From NCBI RefSeq assembly GCF_003054175.1, contig NZ_QBKN01000035.1:1-45246 (forward strand): a stretch of DNA of 45,246 nucleotides, read 5' to 3'. The DNA comes from Allosediminivita pacifica. Its GTDB lineage: Bacteria > Pseudomonadota > Alphaproteobacteria > Rhodobacterales > Rhodobacteraceae. The first letter of the stretch is position 1. Every line of letters begins with the position of its first letter. The translations under genes and the position numbers were made by a program. Below the pieces are notes generated by a model. That model had not been told where the DNA came from, made no database searches, and saw only the letters and a list, made by a program, of their open reading frames with translations. This document shows, piece by piece, positions 37,174 to 45,246 of the stretch.

Positions 37174-37503
37174 ATGGAAAAGGTGAAGATGAACGAGGAC
37201 GTGCTGTTCCTCGCCCTCACGCGCCCGGCGATGATCTTCGGCATCCCCGTCGAAGCCTTTGCCATGTGCTGCGGCATCGGCGGTCTGGCGATGATCGCCG
37301 CGGACTCGATCTTCTACCTGCCCATTGCGATCCCCCTGCTCGGCGTCTCTCGCCTGATCGTCGAGCACGATCAGAATGCTTTCCAAATCCTGTTTCGCTG
37401 GCTGGACACAAATGCCCGGTGCCGAAACCGGAGCCTCTGGGGGGGATCATCGACATCTCCCCTGCGTCTCCGCCGCCTCTACAAGATCGAGGAGGTCGAC
37501 TGA
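37174..37503 (+). CDS. VirB3-like inner membrane protein
   Basis: This 109-residue protein has one hydrophobic block at about 18-57 (MIFGIPVEAFAMCCGIGG onwards) and the family ending SRLIVEHDQNAFQILFRWL, followed by a basic tail. VirB3 works with the VirB4 ATPase in pilus assembly. AGGGAGG precedes ATG 37174. Its stop shares one base with the virB4 start (TGATG). Confidence 0.88.
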   Translation: MEKVKMNEDVLFLALTRPAMIFGIPVEAFAMCCGIGGLAMIAADSIFYLPIAIPLLGVSRLIVEHDQNAFQILFRWLDTNARCRNRSLWGGSSTSPLRLRRLYKIEEVD

Positions 37504-39857
37504 TGGGCCTGCTCGACAAGATCAAGACGGAGAACACGGCCGACCGCTACCTTCCCTTCATCCGCCATTCGGACGCGCACACGATCATCACGCGCAACCG
37601 GGGTGCCTTCCAGATGCTGAAGCTGGAGGGCGTCTCCTTTCGCACGGCGGATACCCAGCTCATCAACACGTTGCACAACCAGCTCAGCCATGCCCTGCGC
37701 AACATCGCGGACGACACAGTCATGGCCTATGTCCACGTGGTCCGGGCCACCGATGACGACTATCCGCCCGGCACCTTTGTCACCGACCTCGCCCGCTGGA
37801 TCGACGAGAGCTACCGCCGCCGCATCGAAGCCAAGCGTCTGTTCCGCAACGATCTGTATCTGACCGTCTACATGCAGCCCCGCAGCCTGCCCGGTGGTCG
37901 GCTGGCACAGGGCGTCCGTCGCGCCCGCACCAGCCAGATCGAGGTGGACCAGGATCTTCTGGACGATCTCGACGACAAGACCACTCAACTGACCCGCAAC
38001 CTCAGCCGCTTCCGTCCCCGGAAGCTCTCGATCATCCGGGACCACCGCGACCTGCTGATCTCCGAGCCTGCCAGTGTCCTGAAGCAATTGATCTCTGGCC
38101 GGTATGAGCCGGTTCCGCTGGTTCACGGGACCATCGGCAATGCGATCTACACCGACCGGGTGATCTTCGGGCGGGAGGCGCTGGAAATCCGCCATGCCGC
38201 CGCCAGCACCTATGGCGCGATGTTCGGCATCAAGGAATACCACGCCCGCACGCGCCCGAACATGTTCGACAACCTGCTGACGGCCCCCTTCCGCTTCGTT
38301 CTGACCCAGTCCTTCCGCTGCACGGCGAAGAACGAGGCCATGCGCCAGATGACCCTCAAGGAAGGGCGGCTGCGCAACGCGAATGACCCCGCCCTGTCCC
38401 AGGCGGACGGGCTGCGCGACGCCCGCGACGACCTGATGTCGGGCGAGTTCGTGATGGGCGAGCATAACCTGTCCCTGACCGTCCTGACCGAGGACGCCAA
38501 GGAGCTGAAAGCCCGCGCCGCCGATGCGCATAACCTGTTGTCGGAATCCGGGGCTGTCGTCGCCCGCGAGGACATGGGGCTTGAGCCGCAATTCTGGGCG
38601 CAGCTTCCCGGCAACCATGCGCATCGAGCGCGGGTCGCGATGGTGACCAGCCGCAACTACACGGCCATGTCACCGCTGCACAATTACCCGACCGGCCACC
38701 GGCACGGCAACGAATGGGGCGATGCGGTCAGCAAGCTCCAGACCAGCGCCGGAAGCCCCTTCTACTTCAACTTCCATGTCGGCGATCTCGGTCACACCTT
38801 CATCTGCGGCCCCTCCGGCTCCGGCAAGACGGTGGTGCAGACCTTCCTGCTGTCTCAGCTGGAAAAGTTCGGGGCGAAGCGCGTCCTCTTCGACAAGGAT
38901 TACGGGGCCGAGATCTTCGTCCGCGCCTCGGGCGGCTCCTATCTCGATTTCCAGTCCGGTCGCCCGACCGGCTGCGCGCCGTTCATGGCAATCGAGCTTG
39001 ATGCGGACGGCCAGGCCTTCATGGTCGAACTGGTGAAATCCATGCTGGGCGGCGAACGCGCCACCTTCTCGGCCGAGGATATCCGGCGGATCGAGATGGC
39101 CGTCGCGGGTCTCGCCAACCTGCCGCGCACTGGCCGCACCGTCTCTGCCCTGCGCGAGTTGCTGGGGTTCGGCGGTGGTGCCGAAGACATCGGCAACCGG
39201 CTGGACCGCTGGCTGAGCAACGAACGGCTCGGCTGGGTCTTTGACAATTCTGAAGACACCATCGCCTTCGATGCCGATCTGGTGGGCTTCGACATCACTG
39301 CCTTCCTCGACGATCCGGAAATCCGCAACCCGATCATGATGTATCTCATGCGCCGGGTCGAAAACCTGATCATCGGCCAGCGCATCGCGATCTTCATCGA
39401 CGAGTTTTGGAAGGCCCTGTCCGACCCCTACTTCTCGGACTTCGTGAAGAACAAGCTCAAGGTCATCCGCAAGCAGAACGGCATCATCGTGGCCGGGACG
39501 CAGTCGGCATCCGACGTGGTACACAGCCCCATTGCCCGCACGATCATCGAGCAATGCGCCAGCCAGATCTTCTTTGGCTCCGAACGTGCCAGTCGCAAAG
39601 ACCTGGTCGACGAGTTCGGCCTGTCCGAGCGCGAGTTCCATATCGTGCGCGACGAGCTGCCCCTCGGCCACTTCCTGATCAAGCAGGCGCAGAACTCGGC
39701 GGTCTGCGACCTCGACCTGTCGGGCCTCGATGACGTGCTGACCGTCCTGTCGGGCCGCACCGCCACCAACGCCATCATGCACACGCTGATGCAGGACCAC
39801 CCTGCCCCGAAAGACTGGCTCCCCCGCCTGTTTCAGAAAAGGAAGGATCTCCGATGA
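37503..39857 (+). CDS. VirB4 ATPase of the type IV secretion system
   Basis: This 784-residue ATPase powers pilus biogenesis and substrate transfer. The N-terminal CagE/TrbE domain occupies roughly the first 400 residues. Walker A is GPSGSGKT (436-443), Walker B is RIAIFIDEFWK in the C-terminal third, and VAGTQSASDVV is the following motif. The last part (QNSAVCDLDLSGLDDVLTVLSG) is typical. The frame stays open 79 codons upstream, but ATG 37503 matches the family N terminus and overlaps the virB3 stop. Confidence 0.95.
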   Translation: MGLLDKIKTENTADRYLPFIRHSDAHTIITRNRGAFQMLKLEGVSFRTADTQLINTLHNQLSHALRNIADDTVMAYVHVVRATDDDYPPGTFVTDLARWIDESYRRRIEAKRLFRNDLYLTVYMQPRSLPGGRLAQGVRRARTSQIEVDQDLLDDLDDKTTQLTRNLSRFRPRKLSIIRDHRDLLISEPASVLKQLISGRYEPVPLVHGTIGNAIYTDRVIFGREALEIRHAAASTYGAMFGIKEYHARTRPNMFDNLLTAPFRFVLTQSFRCTAKNEAMRQMTLKEGRLRNANDPALSQADGLRDARDDLMSGEFVMGEHNLSLTVLTEDAKELKARAADAHNLLSESGAVVAREDMGLEPQFWAQLPGNHAHRARVAMVTSRNYTAMSPLHNYPTGHRHGNEWGDAVSKLQTSAGSPFYFNFHVGDLGHTFICGPSGSGKTVVQTFLLSQLEKFGAKRVLFDKDYGAEIFVRASGGSYLDFQSGRPTGCAPFMAIELDADGQAFMVELVKSMLGGERATFSAEDIRRIEMAVAGLANLPRTGRTVSALRELLGFGGGAEDIGNRLDRWLSNERLGWVFDNSEDTIAFDADLVGFDITAFLDDPEIRNPIMMYLMRRVENLIIGQRIAIFIDEFWKALSDPYFSDFVKNKLKVIRKQNGIIVAGTQSASDVVHSPIARTIIEQCASQIFFGSERASRKDLVDEFGLSEREFHIVRDELPLGHFLIKQAQNSAVCDLDLSGLDDVLTVLSGRTATNAIMHTLMQDHPAPKDWLPRLFQKRKDLR

Positions 39858-40570
39858 CAGAGCTTCTCATGTCCGCCGCTGCGCTGGCGCTGTCCCTTTC
39901 CACCACGGCCCATGCCCAAGGCGTGCCCGTGGTAGACACGGCGGCCATCGCCAACGCCAAGGCCGAGTTCGTCAAGGAAATCGCCCAGATGGTCGAAGAG
40001 CTGGAACAGGCCAAGGCGCTCTATGCCTCGATCAACGGCCTGACCGACATGGACTCCATCGTCAGCGCTCTGAACTCGCCCGATGTCCGCGAGCTTCTCG
40101 GGCCGGATGCCATGCAGATTGCCAGCGACTTCGACATTGATCTCGATGACCTGGGCGATCTGGCAGGCAAGGCGCGGGACGCGGCCGACTTCTCCGCGCT
40201 GGATGGGGCCAACATCGACGCTGACGATTTTTACCAGAGCGAACTGGACCGAATCCGCAACCAGTCGGCCCGCGACACCGCTGTCGGGGATCGGATCGTG
40301 TCGCTCTCCGATGACCGGCTGGCGGGGCTTGAGCAGCTGCGCAGCAAGATCGGCTCCGTCTCCACCCAGAAGGAGGTGGACGCACTGAACGCCCGGATCG
40401 CGGTGGAACAGGCCATGCTCCAGAACGACACCAACCGCATTCAGGGCCTCGCCATGCTCCAGCAGGCCCAGGCCAAGGTGGAAGAGCAGCGTCAGACCGA
40501 AGTTGCCGCACAACGCCGCGCCAAGGAAAGCGCGGCCTTCATCAGCATCTACGGCGACGACAGCTTCTGA
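39854..40570 (+). CDS. VirB5-like minor pilin
   Basis: This 238-residue periplasmic protein has a signal peptide ending AHAQ near residue 22. It is helix-rich: AKAEFVKEIAQMVEELEQAK follows the leader, and a long C-terminal coiled region contains EVDALNARIAVEQAMLQND and AQAKVEEQRQTE. It sits at the pilus tip in known systems. Its start overlaps the virB4 stop by four bases. The length and position between virB4 and virB6 support the call; sequence similarity in this family is low. Confidence 0.85.
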   Translation: MTELLMSAAALALSLSTTAHAQGVPVVDTAAIANAKAEFVKEIAQMVEELEQAKALYASINGLTDMDSIVSALNSPDVRELLGPDAMQIASDFDIDLDDLGDLAGKARDAADFSALDGANIDADDFYQSELDRIRNQSARDTAVGDRIVSLSDDRLAGLEQLRSKIGSVSTQKEVDALNARIAVEQAMLQNDTNRIQGLAMLQQAQAKVEEQRQTEVAAQRRAKESAAFISIYGDDSF

Positions 40571-40579
40571 GGAGACACT

Positions 40580-40843
40580 ATGCACCTGCCCCTTCCCCTG
40601 ATCATCACCCTTGCGGCTTCCGCGTTTCTCGCGGGCTGCAAGGAAGAGGCCGAGAACCACACGGTCGACTACTTCACCGCCAATCCCGCCGAGCGGGCCG
40701 CGATGCTGGAAACCTGCGAGGTGGCCGACCGCGCGATGGATGACGCCAACTGCGTGAACGCCCGCAAATCCGCCCAGAAAACCCAGACGCAGAAGGACCG
40801 TGAAGGTTCTTACCGTCTCTTCGGAGACCCGTCCTTCAACTGA
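40580..40843 (+). CDS. EexN-family entry-exclusion lipoprotein
   Basis: This 87-residue lipoprotein has the lipobox LAGC (lipid-bearing Cys20). VDYFTANPAERAAMLETCEV and the later ANCVNARKSA are the EexN signatures. Such proteins in the recipient envelope block uptake of a related conjugative element. The gene sits between virB5 and virB6, the usual place for eexN in P-type systems. GAGGAGA precedes ATG 40580. Its presence points to conjugation rather than effector secretion. Confidence 0.87.
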   Translation: MHLPLPLIITLAASAFLAGCKEEAENHTVDYFTANPAERAAMLETCEVADRAMDDANCVNARKSAQKTQTQKDREGSYRLFGDPSFN

Positions 40844-40873
40844 TCATCGCCGCCACCCGGAAAGGGCCGTCCC

Positions 40874-41767
40874 ATGCTGCAAGCGCTCTACGACAATTTT
40901 GCTGACAGTCTCACCGACAAGATGAACGACATCAGCAGCACCATCTCTTCCGAGCTGACTGCACCGCTGACGGCGGCCCTAACGATCTACCTGTTTCTCT
41001 ATGGCTGGGCGATCATCCGTGGTTCCATCCACGAACCGCTGATGGATTTCACTCTGCGCGGCGTGAAACTGGCGATCATCTGGACCCTCGTGTCCAGCGC
41101 CGGCGATTACTCGTCCTGGGTCGGGGACACGATCCTCAACGGCATCCCCGATTTCGTGGAAACGCTGACCGGCGGCTCGACCGACCTGCCCTCCGATCCC
41201 GTCATGGCGATGGCGGGCCGGATCAGCGCCGAGGTGCAGGATCAGTACGGCTCGGGCATCGCGGGCTCGATCTATGGCTATGTCCTGTCGATCGTCGTGA
41301 TCATCGCCGCCGTACCCTTTGCCGCGATTGCCTTCGTGATCAGCCTTCTTGTCCATTTCGGACTGGCGCTCATGGCCGCGATCGGCCCGCTTTTCGTCGC
41401 CTTCGCCCTCTTTGATGTCACGCGCGGCTGGTTCTTCGCCTGGCTGGGTCAGGCCCTGAATTTCGCCCTGCTGAAGCTTCTGGTCATCGTCCTCATGCTG
41501 GTGGTGACCTCCTTCATCGGTGACGTCTATTCGAGCTTCAGCATCGAGGACGGCGCGGCGGCAGTCTCTGCATTCCTCGTCGCAATGGCCTGCGGCACGA
41601 TCTTCTTTTTTCTGCTTCCCTCCATTGCGGCGGCGCTGAGCGCCGGGGCCGGTGCCTCGACCGGTGCCGCGCAGCGCTTCGTGGAGCGGAAGCTTCTGGG
41701 AAATGCGGCACCCCGGCAGGGAGGCAGCACGCCCCCTTCCGGCGGCTCCGCGACACGACAGAGCTGA
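40874..41767 (+). CDS. VirB6-like polytopic membrane protein (TrbL/VirB6 family)
   Basis: This 297-residue inner-membrane channel component has about six hydrophobic segments. It starts MLQALYDNFADSLTDKMNDI, with a central periplasmic loop at about 80-125. LALMAAIGPLFVAFALFDVTRGWFFAWLGQAL (split around residue 180) is the conserved VirB6 core with its Trp and Gly residues. The tail is Gly/Pro/Ser-rich. It lies between eexN and virB7 with AAAGGG ahead of the start. Confidence 0.9.
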   Translation: MLQALYDNFADSLTDKMNDISSTISSELTAPLTAALTIYLFLYGWAIIRGSIHEPLMDFTLRGVKLAIIWTLVSSAGDYSSWVGDTILNGIPDFVETLTGGSTDLPSDPVMAMAGRISAEVQDQYGSGIAGSIYGYVLSIVVIIAAVPFAAIAFVISLLVHFGLALMAAIGPLFVAFALFDVTRGWFFAWLGQALNFALLKLLVIVLMLVVTSFIGDVYSSFSIEDGAAAVSAFLVAMACGTIFFFLLPSIAAALSAGAGASTGAAQRFVERKLLGNAAPRQGGSTPPSGGSATRQS

Positions 41768-41813
41768 GGCGGACAAATCCACCTCTTCCACGATTAGACT
41801 CCAAGGTTACGCG

Positions 41814-42014
41814 ATGAAGAAACTTGTCCTCCTGATGGCCGTCCTCAGCATTTCGGCCTGCGCCACGACGACGCCGCTGCCGGATGTGAAGGGCTCGGTC
41901 GTCCGGCCCCTGAACCCGACCAAATGGGACTATCAGGCCGCTGTCCTCGAAAAGCAGAAGGAAATCGGCGTCACGCCCCGGATCGCGGACACGCGGGAGG
42001 GAGGCGACGCATGA
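41814..42014 (+). CDS. VirB7-like small lipoprotein
   Basis: This 66-residue lipoprotein has the lipobox ISAC (Cys16) after a short hydrophobic leader (MKKLVLLMAVLS). The mature part is short and Pro-rich (TTTPLPDVKGSV). VirB7 anchors the VirB9-VirB10 core in the outer membrane. CAAGG lies upstream of ATG 41814; the longer frame to 41652 overlaps virB6 and is rejected. Its stop overlaps the virB8 start by four bases. Confidence 0.85.
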   Translation: MKKLVLLMAVLSISACATTTPLPDVKGSVVRPLNPTKWDYQAAVLEKQKEIGVTPRIADTREGGDA

Positions 42015-42697
42015 CGGTATCGCAGGACAAGGACCTTGCCGCCTATCTGAAGGAGGCCCGCAGCTTCGATTATGACAGCCGCCTCGCCGCCGAACGCTCC
42101 AAGCGGACGGCTTGGATCATCGCCGGGGCCGCCAGCGTCATGGCGCTGACCAGCGTGGCCGCTGTTGGCTTCATGGCTCCGCTCAAGGAAGTGGTGCCCT
42201 TCGTCATCCGAGTCGATCAGGCCAGCGGTGTGCCCGAGGTCATGACCCGGCTGAGTGACGGCGAAACCACCTATGACGAGGCTGTCACCCGCTATTTCCT
42301 CGCCCGCTATGTCCGTGAACGCGAGGGCTACACCTATGCCGAACGGGAGGCGATCTTCCACGAGGTGACGCTGATGTCCTCGCCCGAGGAACAGGCGCGC
42401 TTCTCCACCTATTATAACGGCTCCAACCCCAAGAGCCCGCAATACGCCTATGGCACCGACACCAAGGCCGAGATCAAGATCCGTTCGATCTCCTTCTTGA
42501 ACGACGGACTGGCACAGGTCCGGTTCTACAAGACCGAGATCAACGAGCGGGAAAACCTGACGACGCAAAGCCTCTGGGTCTCGACCATCGGCTTCGATTT
42601 CGACGCCGATGCGGAGATCAGCACCGAAGATCGCACGATCAACCCTCTGGGCTTCATCGTCAGCACCTATCGGGCCGACCCGGAGGTGACGGAATGA
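42011..42697 (+). CDS. VirB8-like inner membrane protein
   Basis: This 228-residue assembly factor has a short cytoplasmic tail, one membrane segment at about 33-57 (AWIIAGAASVMALTSVAAVG) and a periplasmic NTF2-like domain. VVPFVIRVDQASGVPEV, YVREREGYTYAEREAIFHEV and the C-terminal NPLGFIVSTYRADPE are family signatures. The start is ATG 42011; codons further upstream overlap virB7. Its stop overlaps the virB9 start. Confidence 0.93.
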   Translation: MTVSQDKDLAAYLKEARSFDYDSRLAAERSKRTAWIIAGAASVMALTSVAAVGFMAPLKEVVPFVIRVDQASGVPEVMTRLSDGETTYDEAVTRYFLARYVREREGYTYAEREAIFHEVTLMSSPEEQARFSTYYNGSNPKSPQYAYGTDTKAEIKIRSISFLNDGLAQVRFYKTEINERENLTTQSLWVSTIGFDFDADAEISTEDRTINPLGFIVSTYRADPEVTE

Positions 42698-43545
42698 TCC
42701 TGCGCACAGCCCTTATCACCTGTCTGGCGCTCAGCGCCGCCGCGCCTGCCTTGGCGCTCGACATCCCGAACCCGTCGCGTTCCGACAGCCGCGTCCGGTC
42801 TGTCAGCTACAACGAATGGGACGTGGTCCGTGTCGTCGGCACCCTGCGGACCTCCGTGCAGGTCGTCTTCGCCCAGACCGAGGAAATCATCGACGTGGGC
42901 AGCGGCGACACCGTCGCCTGGGAGATCGTGCCACGCGGCAATATCCTCTACCTCAAGCCGCGCGAGGCCAACCCGCCGACCAACCTCCAGATCGCGACTA
43001 TGCGTGAGGACGGCACCACCCGGACCTATTCTTTCGAACTGATCGTCCGGGACGGCGCGATCACCAACAACTCCAAGGATGTCTATTTCCAGATCAGGTT
43101 CGCCTACCCGACCGACGAGGCCAACCGCCGCCGAACTGAGGCCGCAGACCAGAAAGCACGGGCGCAGGAAGAGGCAGCCAAGGCAAGGCTGGCCGAATCC
43201 GTGGCAACCTCTGGCTCGAAGAACTGGCGCTATCTGGTCGCCGGATCGCATGACCTCCAGCCGTCGCAAGCCTACGACAACGGGGAAATGACGGTTCTGA
43301 CCTTCTCGCGCATGAACCGGATGCCATCGGTCTTTGTCGTGGACAGCACCGGCACCGAGCGCATGGCAAACACCACGGTCCGCAAGAACCAGATCATCGT
43401 GCATGACGTGGCTCCCGAGATGCGCCTGCGCCTCGGGAACCAGGTCACCGCAATCTACAACATTGGGCTGGGATCTTCGTCTGGTGGCTACACCGGCACC
43501 GGCACCACCAGCCGCTCCGTGCAGCGCGAAATCATCGGACAGTGA
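42694..43545 (+). CDS. VirB9-like outer membrane core protein
   Basis: This 283-residue periplasmic protein has a signal peptide ending ALA near residue 22. The N-terminal domain has YNEWDVVRVVGTLRTSVQVV and NILYLKPREANPPTNLQI. A charged linker (about 145-170) is followed by the C-terminal domain (NWRYLVAGSHDLQPSQAYDN) that binds VirB7. It forms the outer core ring with VirB7 and VirB10. The gene overlaps its neighbours at both ends. Confidence 0.94.
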   Translation: MILRTALITCLALSAAAPALALDIPNPSRSDSRVRSVSYNEWDVVRVVGTLRTSVQVVFAQTEEIIDVGSGDTVAWEIVPRGNILYLKPREANPPTNLQIATMREDGTTRTYSFELIVRDGAITNNSKDVYFQIRFAYPTDEANRRRTEAADQKARAQEEAAKARLAESVATSGSKNWRYLVAGSHDLQPSQAYDNGEMTVLTFSRMNRMPSVFVVDSTGTERMANTTVRKNQIIVHDVAPEMRLRLGNQVTAIYNIGLGSSSGGYTGTGTTSRSVQREIIGQ

Positions 43546-43547
43546 TC

Positions 43548-44714
43548 ATGACGACTGAAGAGCAAGCACCGCAGGACGGTGCACCCGAACCCATTGAGAA
43601 CGGCATCGAGGGCGAGCGCGGCATCTCCTCGATCACCAGCGCGAAATCCGCCGGGCTGAACGAGAAGAACAAGAAATTCCTCGTCGCTGCTGGCTTGGTC
43701 TTTCTTGGCACGATGGCCTTCCTCCAATGGCCGTCCGACGAAGAGCCTGCGCCGCCCGAAGAAACCGAGCGCCAGCAGACCACGATCCGGCCCGGGCAGA
43801 ATTTCGAGCCTGCGGAACTGCCCCGAGAGCAGGAGCAGCAAGCCGAGCCAGAGGTGGCAGACCCTGAACCCGAAGCGCCGGTTGGCCCGATCGAGCGGGT
43901 CCGCCGGGAAGAACAACTGGCCCCTGCGGAACCGAGCGCGGCCGAACAGCTTTACGAGTCCTCAAAACGCGCGCCTGTCATGGCCTATCAGGGGAACCTG
44001 ACGGGCCTTGCCGGATCGGCGGCCCAGGCAGGCACCGATGCCGGGGCCAATCTCTTCGGCGGCTCGGCCGAGGGCGCGGGCGGCAAGCTGACGGGACTGG
44101 CGGCTGAGCTTGTCACCAGCGACCGGCAATCGGAAAAGGCCACCGTTCTCGCCCATCCGAACCTGACCGTGACGCAGGGCACGACCATCCCCTGTTCGCT
44201 CGACACGGCGATGGACTCGACGGCCCCCGGCATGGTCCGCTGCACTGTGACCGACGATGTCTATTCGACCACTGGCGCGGTGATCCTGATGGATCGCGGC
44301 ACCCGCATCGTTGGCGAGTACAAGGGCGGGATGCAGCGGGGCCGCAAGCGCCTCTTCGTGATCTGGACCCGTGCCGAAACACCGAACGGCGTGATCGTGA
44401 ACCTGGGCTCGCCGGGTGCCGATGCCCTTGGTCGTACCGGTTTCGATGGCGACATCGACACCCAGTTGTGGACCCGTTTCGGCGGCACGATGATGCTGTC
44501 GATCATCGACGATGCCCTGATCGTCGCCACCACCTCCGGCGACGACGAGGATGACTCCTATGAAAACTCCCGCGCGGCGGCGCGCAGCCTCGCCCAGACG
44601 GAGCTGGAAAACACCATCGACGTGCCCGTGATCCTGCGGAAGAACCAGGGCGAAGAGGTGTCGGTCATGGTGGCCCGCGATCTCGATTTCTCCGGCGTCT
44701 ACCGGCTGAAATGA
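43548..44714 (+). CDS. VirB10-like core protein (TrbI/VirB10 family)
   Basis: This protein of about 388 residues spans both membranes. A cytoplasmic tail is followed by a membrane segment near residues 42-62 (KFLVAAGLVFLGTMAFLQW), a Pro/Glu-rich periplasmic stretch, and the C-terminal TrbI barrel (LTVTQGTTIPCSLDTAMDST, VILMDRGTRIVGEYKGGMQR, VNLGSPGADALGRTGFDG). ATG 43548 or GTG 43542 could be the start; the GTG overlaps the virB9 stop. The end overlaps virB11 by four bases. Confidence 0.94.
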   Translation: MTTEEQAPQDGAPEPIENGIEGERGISSITSAKSAGLNEKNKKFLVAAGLVFLGTMAFLQWPSDEEPAPPEETERQQTTIRPGQNFEPAELPREQEQQAEPEVADPEPEAPVGPIERVRREEQLAPAEPSAAEQLYESSKRAPVMAYQGNLTGLAGSAAQAGTDAGANLFGGSAEGAGGKLTGLAAELVTSDRQSEKATVLAHPNLTVTQGTTIPCSLDTAMDSTAPGMVRCTVTDDVYSTTGAVILMDRGTRIVGEYKGGMQRGRKRLFVIWTRAETPNGVIVNLGSPGADALGRTGFDGDIDTQLWTRFGGTMMLSIIDDALIVATTSGDDEDDSYENSRAAARSLAQTELENTIDVPVILRKNQGEEVSVMVARDLDFSGVYRLK

Positions 44715-45246
44715 TGGAGAGGCCCATCCCGCCCCAAGACAGGCCCGTGCCCCCGGCACTGGCCTCTCACATGGCCCCGCTGTCGCCCTTCTTAGAGCGC
44801 CACGACGTTCTGGAAATCTGCATCAACCGCCCCGGCGAGGTCTTCGTCGAATATGCCCAAGGGACATGGGAGCGGGTCGAACTGCCCGACCTGACCTACG
44901 CCTTCCTGACCGGCCTCGTCGCGACCGTGGGCACCTTCTCCCGACAGAAGGTCAACGAGACGACGCCGCTCCTCTCCGGCTCCCTGCCGCAGGGCGAACG
45001 CATCCAGATCGTGCTGCCGCCTGCCGTACCGGCGGGCACAGTCAGCATCACTATCCGCAAACCGGCGCAGCGGACCTTCACGCTCGACGAACTATTGGGT
45101 CAGGGCATGTTCGAAGGCGTCACCAACGCCCCCTCTGCCTTGTCTGGCGAGGATGAAGCCCTTCTCGACCATCACCGCAAGGGCGACTGGAAGACCTTCC
45201 TGAACGCCGCCGTGCTGGCAAAGAAGAACATCCTTGTCTCTGGCTC
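44711..45246 (+). CDS. VirB11-like ATPase, cut by the window end
   Basis: The first 178 codons of a VirB11 traffic ATPase are present. HDVLEICINRPGEVFVE is the N-terminal domain hallmark and IQIVLPPAVPAGTVSITIRK leads to the linker. The sequence ends at NILVSGS, exactly at the start of Walker A (GxTGSGKT expected). The start ATG 44711 overlaps the virB10 stop; ATG 44714 is the next codon. The frame stays open to the window edge, so this is a partial view and not a truncated gene. Confidence 0.92.
   Translation, partial: MMERPIPPQDRPVPPALASHMAPLSPFLERHDVLEICINRPGEVFVEYAQGTWERVELPDLTYAFLTGLVATVGTFSRQKVNETTPLLSGSLPQGERIQIVLPPAVPAGTVSITIRKPAQRTFTLDELLGQGMFEGVTNAPSALSGEDEALLDHHRKGDWKTFLNAAVLAKKNILVSG

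Noticed and set aside
37266-37502. Seventy-nine-codon N-terminal extension of VirB4
   Set aside because: It overlaps virB3 in another frame, and the family N terminus begins at ATG 37503.

Overview
The window looks like GC-rich accessory DNA, probably plasmid-borne, from a Rhodobacterales-type alphaproteobacterium. The indications are a RepC-type replication initiator, a complete-looking virB operon, EtfAB of alphaproteobacterial type, and several TRAP transporter proteins. No rRNA, tRNA or CRISPR array was seen. The assignment rests on protein families and was not tested by any search.

Region 1 (1-1427) is an IS110-family recombinase gene with a stem-loop-rich non-coding flank. Region 2 (1517-16625) is a catabolic locus. 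It holds an alpha/beta hydrolase with an SDR dehydrogenase, a TRAP transporter (binding protein, DctQ, DctM) followed by a lactonase-like amidohydrolase, a FadR-type GntR regulator, two more TRAP binding proteins, a decayed aldo/keto reductase gene, and an etfB-etfA-acetoacetyl-CoA synthetase operon. The same 11-bp near-palindrome, WGG-N5-CCW, lies in front of every one of these transcription units, usually on a recognisable sigma-70 promoter. I infer that the GntR protein controls the whole set as one regulon. A plausible outline is uptake of a small organic compound, hydrolysis of an ester or lactone, oxidation with electrons passed to ETF, and activation of acetoacetate to acetoacetyl-CoA. 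The substrate is unknown and no ETF-reducing dehydrogenase is in the window.

Region 3 (16871-19218) is IS66 debris. tnpA and tnpB each carry one nonsense codon, and the start of tnpC is fused in frame to the C-terminal part of a molybdenum hydroxylase large subunit. Region 4 (19276-32931) is a set of small redox and hydrolase genes, many with export signals. It contains a flavodoxin with a possible Tat leader, three esterases, two LysR regulators, an MFS exporter, a cytoplasmic and a Tat-exported aldo/keto reductase paralogue, an SDR, a double SnoaL-like protein, and a cytochrome P460 paired with a DUF4405-like membrane protein.

Region 5 (32962-45246) is the plasmid or conjugative backbone. 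A repC without adjacent repA or repB has a candidate origin inside it and a candidate antisense RNA in front of it. Facing the other way are two hypothetical genes and virB1-virB2-virB3-virB4-virB5-eexN-virB6-virB7-virB8-virB9-virB10-virB11, with virB11 cut by the window end. Nearly all virB genes overlap or lie close together, so they are probably one operon. No relaxase or coupling protein gene is in view.
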